A DNA stretch of 64,000 bases from Salinicola salarius (GTDB taxonomy: Bacteria > Pseudomonadota > Gammaproteobacteria > Pseudomonadales > Halomonadaceae). Position numbers and translations under genes: made by a program. The stretch lies in NCBI RefSeq assembly GCF_003206135.1, contig NZ_PZJT01000013.1, forward strand, positions 1 to 64,000, written 5' to 3'. Shown piece by piece: positions 10,595 to 19,245 of the stretch (positions within the stretch are counted from its first letter, which is position 1; each line of letters opens with the position of its first letter). The notes below the pieces were generated by a model. That model made no database searches and was not told where the DNA came from. It saw nothing but the letters and a program-made list of their open reading frames with translations.

Positions 10595-10716
10595 CATGGC
10601 CGCCATTCCGGTCGCCGGATGACCGAACGGCAGTCGGAACCTTGAGAGGCCAAGCCAGCCTGCTCTCGAACTGGGTCCGGCCGGTCGAATCTTCGGTGCC
10701 TGACGCTACCTGATCG

Positions 10717-11823
10717 CTACTCGATTTCTTCCTCCAGCTCATCCAGCGCTTCCTGAGCCTTGCGCTGACGCCGCCGTCTACGCTCCGAGGGGCTCAACAT
10801 CTTGGCGATCCAGCGCGTCTCGGGATGGCTGTCCAGCGCGATCTTGAGCGTCATCGTCAGCGGTACCGACAGCAGCATGCCGACCGGCCCCAGAACCCAC
10901 CCCCAGACCACCAGGGAAAGAAACGCGACCAGCGTCGATAGTCCCATCGTTCGGCCCATGACGCGGGGTTCGACGATGTTGCCAAGAATGAAGTTGATGG
11001 TGAGATAGGTACCCGACAGGATCAGCGCCTTCACTACCCCGCCGTCCGGCATCGCGAGTGTCAGCAGGACCGGCGGCACCGCGGCCAGCACCGAGCCGAT
11101 ATTGGGAATGTAATTGAGAATGAAAGCCAGCGCCCCCCAGAGCAGCGCGAACTTCACCCCGACGAGCCAGGCCGAAATCGTGACCAGCACCCCCGTGATC
11201 AGGCTGATCACGGTCTTTACCGCCATGTAGCGCTTGAGGTTGTAGCTGAACTCGGTGAACCGCTCCAGACTCGGCCCCGGATTGGTCAGTGCCCTGGCCA
11301 CCTTCTGGCGAAAATCCAGCGTCTCGAACAGCATGAAGTTGACCATCAGCAGAATGACCAGGCTCTGGGACAAGACCAGGCCCAGACCGCTGAGAAAGCC
11401 GGAAACCCAGCTCTGGTCGCTGGAGTCGTCGACCATGTTGGAGAGTTGCTGCGGCGAAACGGACAACCCCTGGTTGGCCAGCCACTCCAGCAGGGTCAAA
11501 TAGTGTCCCTGGAGCTGCTTCTGCGTTTCCGGCCAGCTGTCCATGAACATCGCGAAGCTGTTGGCCAGCAAGGTGCCGAACAGCGCCAGCAACCCGCCCA
11601 GTATCAGCAGCGTGATCAGTACGGCCGCGAAGGGATTGACCCCTCGGCGATAGAGCCAGTGGACTGGCGAAGCGCAGATCACGGCGATGAACAGCGACAG
11701 CAGTATCGGGATGATGAGGCTTTCGGCGGCGCGTATCCCGGCGATGATGATCGTCAGCGACGCCAGCGTCAGCATCAGATTGAAGGGAACGTTCCGAAAC
11801 GTGGGTTCCTGCCCGGACGACAT
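10717..11823 (-). CDS. AI-2E family (PerM/YdiK-type) membrane protein
   Basis: Inner-membrane protein of the AI-2E transporter superfamily, 368 residues. There are about seven or eight hydrophobic segments: two near the N-terminus, one after them (FAAVLITLLILGGLLALFG), a hydrophilic middle with an amphipathic helix, and a dense C-terminal membrane block (LWGALAFILNYIPNIGSVLA, LLSVPLTMTLKIAL). The tail is basic and then acidic. Members are described as exporters of autoinducer-2, as Na+/H+ antiporters in halophiles, or as permeases of unknown substrate; sequence alone does not decide. ATG 11823 is chosen over the further upstream start at 11868. It lies downstream of pstB on the same strand after a 180-base gap. 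Confidence 0.85.
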   Translation of the reverse strand: MSSGQEPTFRNVPFNLMLTLASLTIIIAGIRAAESLIIPILLSLFIAVICASPVHWLYRRGVNPFAAVLITLLILGGLLALFGTLLANSFAMFMDSWPETQKQLQGHYLTLLEWLANQGLSVSPQQLSNMVDDSSDQSWVSGFLSGLGLVLSQSLVILLMVNFMLFETLDFRQKVARALTNPGPSLERFTEFSYNLKRYMAVKTVISLITGVLVTISAWLVGVKFALLWGALAFILNYIPNIGSVLAAVPPVLLTLAMPDGGVVKALILSGTYLTINFILGNIVEPRVMGRTMGLSTLVAFLSLVVWGWVLGPVGMLLSVPLTMTLKIALDSHPETRWIAKMLSPSERRRRRQRKAQEALDELEEEIE

Positions 11824-11939
11824 AGTGATAATCCTAGTGACACATCCTGTGAATCGAGACAGTAGCATGATCCTCGCACGGGTTCGTTGCCACGATGCAA
11901 AGTGTCGGCAATATCCTCTTTATCCAGACGCTGAATGCA

Positions 11940-11969
11940 GACACGCCCGAGCCAGAGCCCGGGCGTGTC
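11940..11969. terminator. Stem-loop after pstB, possible terminator
   Basis: Ten-base-pair perfect inverted repeat (11940-11949 with 11960-11969) around a 10-base loop, 34 bases beyond the pstB stop. There is no U-tract on the leftward strand, so termination would need Rho, or the hairpin may stabilise the mRNA end. Confidence 0.5.
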
Positions 11970-12002
11970 CGCCAACCTTGATCGATGACTGATCCTCGGC
12001 GA

Positions 12003-12827
12003 TCAGCCATAACGGCCGGTGATGTAGTCCTCCGTCCGGGATTCCTTCGGCTGGGTGAAGATCTTGGTCGTGTCGTCACACTCGATCAGGCTGCCCAGAT
12101 ACATGAAGGCGGTGATATCCGAGATGCGGGCTGCCTGCTGCATGTTGTGCGTCACGATAACGATCGTGTAGTCCTTCTTGAGCTCGTTGATCAGGTCTTC
12201 GATGTACCCGGTCGAGATCGGATCCAGCGCCGATGTCGGCTCGTCGAGCAGGATCACTTCCGGCTTCACCGCGATGGTGCGGGCAATGCACAGCCGCTGC
12301 TGCTGCCCGCCGGAGAGTGCCTGACCGCTCTGCTTGAGCTTGTCCTTGACCTCGTTCCAGAGCGCCGCCTTGCGCAACGCCCACTCGACTCGCTCTTCGA
12401 GCTCGCGGGCCGAGAGCTTCTCGTAGAGACGAATCCCGAAGGCGACGTTGTCGAAGACCGACATCGGGAACGGCGTCGGCTTCTGAAAGACCATCCCGAC
12501 CCGGGAGCGCAGCAGGTTGAGATCGACGCCCGAATCGTAGATGTCGTGATCGTCGAGCAGGATCTGACCCTCGGTCCGGATCCCCTCGTAAAGATCATGG
12601 ATGCGGTTGAAACAGCGAATCAACGTCGACTTGCCGCACCCCGAGGGGCCGATGAAGGCCGTGACCTGGCGCTCGGGAATTTCCATGGAGACGTTCTTGA
12701 GCGCCTGGAACTTGCCGTAATAGAGGCTCAGATCGTCCACCCGCAGCTTGGTAGCAACCTGGGGAGCAGGCGTCGCATCGACGGGATCGGCGTCGCGTTT
12801 CTGCTTGAGAGAAATATCGGCTGTCAT
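12003..12827 (-). CDS. pstB: Phosphate ABC transporter ATPase PstB
   Basis: ATPase of the high-affinity phosphate importer PstSCAB, 274 residues. Walker A is GPSGCGKST (60-68), the signature [13 protein letters not shown], Walker [16 protein letters not shown], and the H-loop [13 protein letters not shown]. The C-terminal end ([18 protein letters not shown]) is typical for PstB. The N-terminal 25 residues are hydrophilic and acidic, longer than in E. coli. It is the fourth gene of the leftward pst operon, 20 bases after pstA. phoU, which usually follows, is not in this window. Confidence 0.97.
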   Translation of the reverse strand: MTADISLKQKRDADPVDATPAPQVATKLRVDDLSLYYGKFQALKNVSMEIPERQVTAFIGPSGCGKSTLIRCFNRIHDLYEGIRTEGQILLDDHDIYDSGVDLNLLRSRVGMVFQKPTPFPMSVFDNVAFGIRLYEKLSARELEERVEWALRKAALWNEVKDKLKQSGQALSGGQQQRLCIARTIAVKPEVILLDEPTSALDPISTGYIEDLINELKKDYTIVIVTHNMQQAARISDITAFMYLGSLIECDDTTKIFTQPKESRTEDYITGRYG

Positions 12828-12847
12828 GGCAGTCTCGCAGCTGGAAA

Positions 12848-13699
12848 TCAGGAACGCTGGCGCGAGAAATAGCGCGCCGCAATGTTCAGAATCAGGATGG
12901 CAGCGGTCAGGATCAATGCGCCGCCCCAGGCCAGTGCAACCAGATCGGGAATGAAGGCATTGATCGTCATGTTCTGGTAGATGGTCATCGGCAGGTTAGC
13001 CATCTCGCTACCCAGGTCGAAGAAATTCCATTGATTGGAATTCAGCGATGTAAACAGCAGCGGTGCCGTCTCGCCACTGATACGGGCAAAGCCCAACAGG
13101 ATACCGGTCAGGATGCCTGCGCGAGCGCCGCTGTAGCAGACACGGACGATGATCCACCAGCGATGGGCGCCCAGCGCAGCGGCGGCTTCCCGCAGCGAAT
13201 TGGGGATCAGACGCAGCATGTCCTCGGTGGAGCGAATCACTACCGGCACGATGATGACGGTCAATGCCAGCACCCCTGCCCAGGCGGAGAAGTTACCCAT
13301 CGGCACGACGACCACCGCGTAGATGAACAGGCCGATGATGATCGACGGTGCCGACAGGAGGATATCGTTGATGAAGCGAATCACCTTCGCCATCACCCCC
13401 TTGCCGCTGTACTCCGCCAGCCAGGTACCCGCCGCGACGCCGATGACAGTACCGATCAGGGTCGCGGCGCAGGTCATGATGAACGTGCCCCAGATCGCAT
13501 TGCCCAGGCCGCCGCCGGTCATCCGCGTACGCTCGACGAAGGTCGACGGCGAGATCGCACCGATGCCCTTGGTCACCAACGTGAAGAGGATCGCGAACAG
13601 AAAGACGAACCCGATCACGGTGGCCAGCTGACAGAGCAGCATCACCAGCTGGTTGAGCCGCTTGCGGCGGCGGTAAAGCGGCGTTTGACTGATATTCAT
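12848..13699 (-). CDS. pstA: Phosphate ABC transporter permease PstA
   Basis: Inner-membrane permease of the Pst phosphate importer, 283 residues with six predicted membrane helices. The cytoplasmic coupling loop is visible in [26 protein letters not shown]-like sequence in the second half. ATG 13699 ([17 protein letters not shown]) is preferred; the frame is open to 13774. It lies 16 bases after pstC. It is distinguished from PstC by operon order and by [19 protein letters not shown]. Confidence 0.95.
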   Translation of the reverse strand: MNISQTPLYRRRKRLNQLVMLLCQLATVIGFVFLFAILFTLVTKGIGAISPSTFVERTRMTGGGLGNAIWGTFIMTCAATLIGTVIGVAAGTWLAEYSGKGVMAKVIRFINDILLSAPSIIIGLFIYAVVVVPMGNFSAWAGVLALTVIIVPVVIRSTEDMLRLIPNSLREAAAALGAHRWWIIVRVCYSGARAGILTGILLGFARISGETAPLLFTSLNSNQWNFFDLGSEMANLPMTIYQNMTINAFIPDLVALAWGGALILTAAILILNIAARYFSRQRS

Positions 13700-13715
13700 G
13701 GCTCTCTCCTGCCGC

Positions 13716-14654
13716 TTACGCGTGGCGACCGGTACTGTTGCGCAGCAGATAGCGCGCGAAAGCCAGTACCGCAAAGGTGATCAGGAACAGAATCAGGCCG
13801 AGCGCCAGCAGCGCCGAGCGCTGAGTGCCGTCCGACTCGGAGAACTGGTTGGCGATCAATGCCGCGATCGACGTGCCCTGACCGGTCAAGGTGGTATTCA
13901 GGAACAGGTTGTTGCCGATCACGAACGTCACCGCCATGGTCTCGCCCAGCGCACGCCCCAGACCGAGAACGACACCGCCGACCAGACCGCCTTTCACCGA
14001 CGGCAGAATCACGCGCCGCGTCACTTCCCAGGTCGTGCAGCCCAGTCCGTAGGCGGACTCGCGCATGACCGCGGGCACGGTGTTGATCACGTCTCGGCTT
14101 ACCGCCGTGATGAAGGGAATGATCATCACCGCGAGAATGATGCCCGCCGTCGTCAGACCGGTACCGGCGGGAAAGACAGAGGGGAACCAGGTGCGCAGTA
14201 ACGGTGCCAGCACCTCCATGCCCCACATGCCGTAAATGATCGAAGGGATACCGGCCAGCAGCTCGATCAATGTACTTAGCGGCTGACGCAGGAACCCCGG
14301 GCATCGCTCGGTCAGAAAGATAGCGATGCCGAAAGAAACCGGCACGGCAATGACGATCGCGATGAACGACGTCAACAGCGTCCCGTAGATTGCCGGCAGC
14401 GCGCCAAAGACCTCGACGTTGGCCGCCCAGCGGTTTTCCGTAAAAAAGTCCAGGCCGTAACGCTGGATCGCCGGCCAACTGGACAACATCAACGACGCGA
14501 TGATCGCACCAAGCAGCAGCAGCACGGCAAAAGCGAACGCGAACAGCGTGCGCTCGAACCATACATCGATGCGCGCCTTGCGTCGTAGCCGCTTGCGGGC
14601 AGCATCGCTGAGATGCCCCAGGCCGCTGGCTTGAATCGCGTTGGAGGTGGCCAT
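13716..14654 (-). CDS. pstC: Phosphate ABC transporter permease PstC
   Basis: Partner permease of PstA, 312 residues. A basic N-terminus is followed by six hydrophobic segments. The coupling motif region is SRDVINTVPAVMRESAYGLG, and FFTENRWAANVEVFGALPAI is the PstC-typical periplasmic loop after the first helix. Two in-frame ATGs (14660, 14654) exist; GAGGA is spaced correctly only for 14654. It lies about 100 bases after pstS, a usual spacing when the binding protein is made in excess. Confidence 0.95.
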   Translation of the reverse strand: MATSNAIQASGLGHLSDAARKRLRRKARIDVWFERTLFAFAFAVLLLLGAIIASLMLSSWPAIQRYGLDFFTENRWAANVEVFGALPAIYGTLLTSFIAIVIAVPVSFGIAIFLTERCPGFLRQPLSTLIELLAGIPSIIYGMWGMEVLAPLLRTWFPSVFPAGTGLTTAGIILAVMIIPFITAVSRDVINTVPAVMRESAYGLGCTTWEVTRRVILPSVKGGLVGGVVLGLGRALGETMAVTFVIGNNLFLNTTLTGQGTSIAALIANQFSESDGTQRSALLALGLILFLITFAVLAFARYLLRNSTGRHA

Positions 14655-14760
14655 CTTCATTCCTCATCGACTTGCCAACATGCCGCCAACCGGCGGCATT
14701 CGATACAGCGCCGCGACGGAGGCGGTATCCCGCTCACCGTCGCGGCATGTCATGCAGGGA

Positions 14761-15804
14761 TCACTGGTTCCAGACAGCGCCGCCATCCGGACCCTGGATT
14801 TCGCTCCAGCTGTCGCGAACCATCTCGGCGACGTTCTCCGGCATCGGCACGTAGTCCAGTTCCTGAGCCATCTCGCTGCCGTTGCTGTAGGCCCAGTCGA
14901 AGAATTCCAGTGCCTGACGCGCAGCGTCGGCGTCCTGGACTTCCTTGTGCATCAGGATGAAAGACGCACCGGTGATCGGCCAGCTTTCGTCACCCGGCTG
15001 GTTGGTCAGCACCAGATACATGCCCGGCGCGGCCTTCCAGTCGGCGTTGGCGGCAGCAGCCATGAACGACTCCATGCTCGGCGCAACGACTTTGCCGGCC
15101 TGGTTCTTCAGGTGTACCAGACTCAGGTCGTTCTGGGCCGCGTAAGCGAACTCGACATAACCGATCGCGCCATTGGTGTTGGCGATCTGGCTGGCGACAC
15201 CAGCGTTCGCCTTGGCGCCGACACCAGCCGGCCACGCGACGGACTTGCCCTCACCCACGGTGTTGGCGAAATCTTCGCTGACCTGGGACAGGTAATGCGT
15301 GAACAGGAAGTTGGTGCCCGAGCCTTCCGCACGGTAGACCGGCGTGATCTGAGTATCCGGCAGATCCATGTTCGGGTTCAGCTTGGCGATCGCCTCGTCG
15401 TCCCAGCTGGTGATCTTGCCCTGGTAGATGTCGGCCAGCGTCGGGCCGTCCAGGTTGAGCGAACCCCCTTCGATACCTTCGACGTGGAATGCCGCGACTA
15501 CGCCGCCCATGACCATCGGCCACTGCATCAGACCGTTCTTGTCGAGCTCTTCCTTGGTCATCGGTGCATCGCTGGCGCCGAAGGTGACCGTCTTGGCGAC
15601 GATCTGCTGAATGCCGCCGCCGGAACCGATCGCCTGATAGTTGAGGCCGATGCCGGATTCATCCTGGTAGGCGTCCGCCCACTGCGAATAGACCGGGTAC
15701 GGGAAGGTTGCGCCAGCGCCGGTAATGGCTTCCTGGGCCTGAACACCAGCGGCACCCAGAACCAGCGATCCGGAAATGAGCGTTGCGAAGACGTGTTTAA
15801 GCAT
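14761..15804 (-). CDS. pstS: Periplasmic phosphate-binding protein PstS
   Basis: High-affinity phosphate receptor that delivers phosphate to PstCA. The 347-residue precursor has a Sec signal peptide ending near AAGVQAQEA (about residue 24). Phosphate-site segments are visible: ITGAGATFPYPVYSQW, IGSGGGIQQI, GASDAPMTKEEL and RAEGSGTNFLFTHYLS. ATG 15804 follows GGATATCGCT with a weak ribosome site; the frame is open to 15876. First gene of the leftward pstSCAB operon, with a close match to a Pho box about 90 bases upstream. Confidence 0.97.
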   Translation of the reverse strand: MLKHVFATLISGSLVLGAAGVQAQEAITGAGATFPYPVYSQWADAYQDESGIGLNYQAIGSGGGIQQIVAKTVTFGASDAPMTKEELDKNGLMQWPMVMGGVVAAFHVEGIEGGSLNLDGPTLADIYQGKITSWDDEAIAKLNPNMDLPDTQITPVYRAEGSGTNFLFTHYLSQVSEDFANTVGEGKSVAWPAGVGAKANAGVASQIANTNGAIGYVEFAYAAQNDLSLVHLKNQAGKVVAPSMESFMAAAANADWKAAPGMYLVLTNQPGDESWPITGASFILMHKEVQDADAARQALEFFDWAYSNGSEMAQELDYVPMPENVAEMVRDSWSEIQGPDGGAVWNQ

Positions 15805-15894
15805 AGCGATATCCTGTTTCCACCTTGAATGCGTGAGCGATAACGACGTTGCGAAGGTTGCCAACACTCTCAGCACACACCGTACTTCAGTGTC

Positions 15895-15912
15895 GTGACA
15901 GTTTTATGACAC
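15895..15912 (-). promoter_or_regulatory. Pho box upstream of pstS
   Basis: On the minus strand this reads GTGTCATAAAACTGTCAC, very close to the PhoB-box consensus (two CTGTCAT repeats, 11 bases apart, with an AT-rich 4-base spacer). A TACGGT sequence follows ten bases downstream as a possible -10 element. It lies about 90 bases before the pstS start, the usual position for PhoB activation. Confidence 0.85.
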
Positions 15913-15959
15913 CGATGTAGCAACTATCGCGAAGGTTTCGAGGTCGTGCCCGCCCTTTT

Positions 15960-16012
15960 ATGAAAAAACCATCGAACGATTGCCTGAAGTCTTCAGGATC
16001 GTCGATGGTTCT
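15960..16012 (-). terminator. Leftward hairpin with T-run between the two Pho boxes
   Basis: Inverted repeat of about 20 bases per arm with small bulges (arms roughly 15966-15988 and 15991-16011). On the minus strand it is followed by GGTTTTTTC, as in an intrinsic terminator. It could end transcripts from the MFS gene or from the upstream Pho box, insulating pstS. Confidence 0.7.
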
Positions 16013-16064
16013 TTGACGGAGCATTACCGTGACAACCTTCGCGCCACCACAGTGGCAAGGTTTG

Positions 16065-16082
16065 ATGACAACAGGATGACAA
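16065..16082 (-). promoter_or_regulatory. Second candidate Pho box
   Basis: On the minus strand two identical TTGTCAT heptamers are separated by CCTG, giving the 11-base period of a Pho box. It lies about 260 bases upstream of pstS, beyond the hairpin at 15960-16012. No good -10 element is evident downstream, so activity is uncertain. Confidence 0.6.
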
Positions 16083-16123
16083 ACGTCAAATCGAGTAACG
16101 ATCTCGCCGTTTAGGGTAACGGC

Positions 16124-17338
16124 TCAGGATGTCATCTCGTCAGACACGACACGGCGCTTGAGCGCGCGGCCAGCCAGCACGCGAACGGCGATGTTGCCCA
16201 GTAGCGTGGCGCCCAGCATCGTCAGTACCGTCGGCCAGGCGCTGGCCAGTTCGAAGGCCCCCACCAGCGCTCCCGAGACGGCGCCGCAAGTAAACTGCAG
16301 ACAGCCCTGTAACGCGGTCGCCGTCGCGCTCATGCGCGGGAAATGATCCAGCATCGACGACATCGCGTTGGGACTGATCAGCCCCTGCATGCCCACGAAC
16401 ACCACCATCAGCGGCGCCACGGTGAAGATGGAGTCCAGTCCTGTCGCCACCATGGCGACCAGCAGTAACCCCGCCGTGAGCTGGACCCCCAGCCCCAGGA
16501 GCAGGTTCTGCTGCGGCGTGCGCGTCTTCAGCAGCCGGATATTGAGCCGACTGGACGACGCCATGATCAAAATGTTGGCGCCGAAGACGAAAGGATAGAG
16601 CGTGGTCGAAAGCCCGTAGTGCTCCATGTAGAGATAAGGAGAACCCGTGATGAAAGCGAACATGCCGGCAAACGACATCGACACCGCACCGATATACCCC
16701 ATCGCTTCGCGATGCCGAAGCACGCTGACGTAATTGCCGAGGATCTGGCGTGCCGAAGGCGCCTGCGGATCGCGCCCATGGGTCTCGGGAAGATAACGAC
16801 CCAAAAGCCACAACACGAACGCGGCATAGACAGCGAGAAACAGGAAAATCAGCCACCAGTCCGCCAGGTGCAACAGCGCGCTACCGATGGCGGGTGCCAC
16901 CAGCGGTGCCATCATCAGGATCATCACCATGGTGGACATCACCTTGGCTGCCTCGCGGCCACTGAACCGGTCGCGCACGATCGCCGCAGAGTTCACCACG
17001 CATGCTCCGCCGCCCAGCGCCTGCACGAACCGCCACCCCCACAGCGTCGCCAGCGAGCCCACCTGGGTCAGCGCCAGGCTGGCGATGAAGAAGACGCCCA
17101 GACCCAGCATCAACACCGGCTTGCGGCCAAATCGATCCGAGAGCGGCCCACAAATCAGCTGGCCCAGGGCAAAGCCGAGCAGAAAGACGCTGAGAGATAG
17201 TTCCGTGTGATGCACGCTGGCACCAATCGAAGCGGCCAGTGACGGCATCGCCGGCAGGTAGGCATCGATCGCCAGCGGCGCCAGTGCGGTATTGGCCGCG
17301 ACCAAAAACGCCAGACGGCGTGCGCTCAAAGTCGTCAC
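16124..17338 (-). CDS. Bcr/CflA-family multidrug MFS transporter
   Basis: Inner-membrane drug/proton antiporter with 12 predicted helices, 404 residues. Family marks are MPSLAASIGASVHHTELSLS near the N-terminus, GQLICGPLSDRFGRKPVLML (MFS motif A in loop 2-3) and RFVQALGGGACVVNSAAIVRD. The start is GTG at 17338, supported by AAGGAGAG upstream. The substrate is unknown. The gene stands alone between the STAS-gene terminator and the pst regulatory region. Confidence 0.9.
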   Translation of the reverse strand: MTTLSARRLAFLVAANTALAPLAIDAYLPAMPSLAASIGASVHHTELSLSVFLLGFALGQLICGPLSDRFGRKPVLMLGLGVFFIASLALTQVGSLATLWGWRFVQALGGGACVVNSAAIVRDRFSGREAAKVMSTMVMILMMAPLVAPAIGSALLHLADWWLIFLFLAVYAAFVLWLLGRYLPETHGRDPQAPSARQILGNYVSVLRHREAMGYIGAVSMSFAGMFAFITGSPYLYMEHYGLSTTLYPFVFGANILIMASSSRLNIRLLKTRTPQQNLLLGLGVQLTAGLLLVAMVATGLDSIFTVAPLMVVFVGMQGLISPNAMSSMLDHFPRMSATATALQGCLQFTCGAVSGALVGAFELASAWPTVLTMLGATLLGNIAVRVLAGRALKRRVVSDEMTS

Positions 17339-17418
17339 ACTCTCTCCTTAATATTCCGGTGCCTCACTCCGATTTTCCTGCCGGAGACAAACTGGAAGGA
17401 ACCCATGGAAAATCACGC

Positions 17419-17448
17419 AAAAAACGCCTTGCCAAAAGCGGCAAGGCG
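17419..17448 (-). terminator. Intrinsic terminator of the mlaA/PP2C/STAS operon
   Basis: Nine-base-pair perfect stem (17425-17433 with 17440-17448), a 6-base loop, and a run of six T on the minus strand. It lies about 145 bases after the STAS gene stop. Confidence 0.85.
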
Positions 17449-17590
17449 CGAAGGTTCGAAACCCGATAGTCACAACATAACACTCGAAACAAGATCCTGA
17501 AGCGACCGCCGAAGGCTGTCCGGATCCGACTCGTGGCTAGTGCTTCTGCTACCGGCGTGGCAACTCGTCACGCTAGGAGCCCGATCGCGA

Positions 17591-18097
17591 TCAGCCGCGC
17601 GATGGCGCGTTGGTGCGCTGTGACTCGAGCAGCTCGACGAACGGTTGAAACTCGTGCCGATTGTGCTCGCTCATGCGCATGAGGATGCGGTGGGCCTCGA
17701 GGATTCGCCGCTGGATGTCGTTTTCATCCGCCTCGACATGGGGCAGCTCGTCCAGTTCCGATGGCTCGGTCAGCGGAGCTTCCAGCAGCGTGAAATAACG
17801 CGCGAACCCCATCACGTCCAGCATGCGTCGCACGTCCGGATGTTCGGCGATGATCGTGGGTGGATCATCCAGCCGCCCCTGTACGGCCATTGCCACCTTG
17901 GCCAGAAAACCCAGCGCGGTCGAATCGACGTTGGTTGCCTCGCGCAGGTCGACCATCACCGCACGCAGCCCCGGCAGTTCCGCCAGGCGCTGGGCCTCGG
18001 CATCCAGGGTGGCACACAGCGTCAGCCGCACGTCACCGCACAGCTTGAGCACAAATACGCCCGACTCGAAGGCCGCCTTGATTCGCCCTTCAATCAT
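17591..18097 (-). CDS. STAS-domain anti-sigma factor antagonist-like protein
   Basis: 168 residues. The N-terminal STAS domain (about 1-105) contains the conserved phosphorylatable-serine motif NVDSTALGFL, with Ser59 as the likely site. A C-terminal helical, acidic extension of about 60 residues (VEADENDIQRRILEAHRILM) is unusual for a minimal SpoIIAA-type protein. It overlaps the upstream PP2C gene by 8 bases, so the phosphatase very likely acts on it. By analogy with RsbU/RsbV partner switching, dephosphorylated protein would sequester a kinase or anti-sigma factor; no such kinase gene is in the window. GTG 18109 is an alternative start. Confidence 0.85.
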   Translation of the reverse strand: MIEGRIKAAFESGVFVLKLCGDVRLTLCATLDAEAQRLAELPGLRAVMVDLREATNVDSTALGFLAKVAMAVQGRLDDPPTIIAEHPDVRRMLDVMGFARYFTLLEAPLTEPSELDELPHVEADENDIQRRILEAHRILMRMSEHNRHEFQPFVELLESQRTNAPSRG

Positions 18098-19238
18098 GGT
18101 CGAAACCACTCAGTGTCATCATGCTGAGATCATCCGGCAGAGGATCCCCCAACGCCAACCCTTCCCTCAGATCGTCGACGCTGGTGCAGTGTGTCGTGCG
18201 GCGTTCGAGTTCCTTGAGCCGCGCGTCCAGTGAACCCGCCGGCAAACACTCGAGAATGCCGTCGGAGCAGAACCAGAGTCGAAACGACTCCGGCAAAGGA
18301 CAACCATAGATGGGGTACTCGACATCGGGAAACAACCCCACGGGTGGCCCCTCGCCTCCCAGATAAGCGCTACGCCCCTCGGCCTGGAGGATCGGCATCG
18401 GCAACTGGGCGCCGAGCGCATAGTGCAGAAAACGACGCTCGTGGTCCAGTACCCCGGCAAAGACCGTCGCATGCTTGCCGATTCCGGTCTCGAGCAACTC
18501 GCGATTGAGCTCGCCCAACCATCGGGACGGAAACGCCTCCGGCAACAATGTGCGCCATTGGGCCAGCCAGCGGTTGCAGAGATACCGCAGAAGCACGGTA
18601 ACGAACGCCGACGAGGAGCCGTGCCCGGCGACGTCGGCAAAGTAGAAAAAGCTGTAGCGGTCGTCGCAGCGCTGAAAGTCCAGAAAGTCGCCCGACAGGT
18701 ACAACGACGGCGCGAACCAGTAGTCACAGCGCACGCCGAGATGCGTAACGCCCTGGGGCGGCAGCAACTTGCGCTGTACGTGGCCTCCCGCACGCTGATC
18801 GTCCCTCAGCATGGCGAGATGCTTCTCGAGACGTTCGTTGAGCGCCTCGAGCTCTGCCCGACTCTGGTTATGATCGCGCGACAGCCGATCCAGTTCCAGG
18901 GCTCGCTCGACCAGACGCCGCAGAATATCGGCATGCTTCAGCGGCTCGACCAGATAGTCGATCAGGCCTGCATCGAGCGCCTTGTGCAGATCGCCATCGC
19001 GACGACTCTCGCTGATCACGATGGTCGGACGCCCGACGGCAAGCTGTTCCCAGCCCTCGTGGGAGACGGCCCGCACATGCGCGACCACCAGATCGCAGTG
19101 CGCCGGCAAGGTCGAGACCGAGACGGCCACTCGCACCTCGACGTCGAGGCGAGAAAGCTCCTCGGCCAGCCGCTCGCGATCCGGCCCGGGCAGATCGATC
19201 AGCCCGATCACGGGCAACTCGTCCGACAGCGTATTGGA
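18090..19238 (-). CDS. Receiver-like + PP2C (SpoIIE/RsbU-type) serine phosphatase
   Basis: About 382 residues. An N-terminal response-regulator-like domain (about 1-115), a coiled-coil linker (SRAELEALNERLEKHLAMLR) and a C-terminal PP2C domain of the SpoIIE/RsbU type. Metal-binding aspartates are seen in LSGDFLDFQ and FFYFADVAGHGSSS, and the end has LWFCSDGILE and DDLSMMTL. The receiver is degenerate: the phospho-acceptor strand reads CDLVVAHVRA, lacking Asp at the usual place, and the conserved Lys before Pro is Glu (LVEPL). Its input is therefore probably not ordinary phosphotransfer. Start GTG 19238 lies 8 bases after mlaA; GTG 19286, inside mlaA, is an alternative. Confidence 0.85.
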   Translation of the reverse strand, partial: SNTLSDELPVIGLIDLPGPDRERLAEELSRLDVEVRVAVSVSTLPAHCDLVVAHVRAVSHEGWEQLAVGRPTIVISESRRDGDLHKALDAGLIDYLVEPLKHADILRRLVERALELDRLSRDHNQSRAELEALNERLEKHLAMLRDDQRAGGHVQRKLLPPQGVTHLGVRCDYWFAPSLYLSGDFLDFQRCDDRYSFFYFADVAGHGSSSAFVTVLLRYLCNRWLAQWRTLLPEAFPSRWLGELNRELLETGIGKHATVFAGVLDHERRFLHYALGAQLPMPILQAEGRSAYLGGEGPPVGLFPDVEYPIYGCPLPESFRLWFCSDGILECLPAGSLDARLKELERRTTHCTSVDDLREGLALGDPLPDDLSMMTLSGFDHD

Positions 19239-19245
19239 CACGGGT

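Larger units (their letters stand above)
15805..16123. other. Phosphate-responsive intergenic region upstream of pstS
   Basis: A stretch of 319 bases without a gene between pstS and the MFS gene, both leftward. It contains two candidate Pho boxes (15895-15912 and 16065-16082) and a hairpin with a leftward T-run (15960-16012) between them, each listed separately. Confidence 0.75.
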
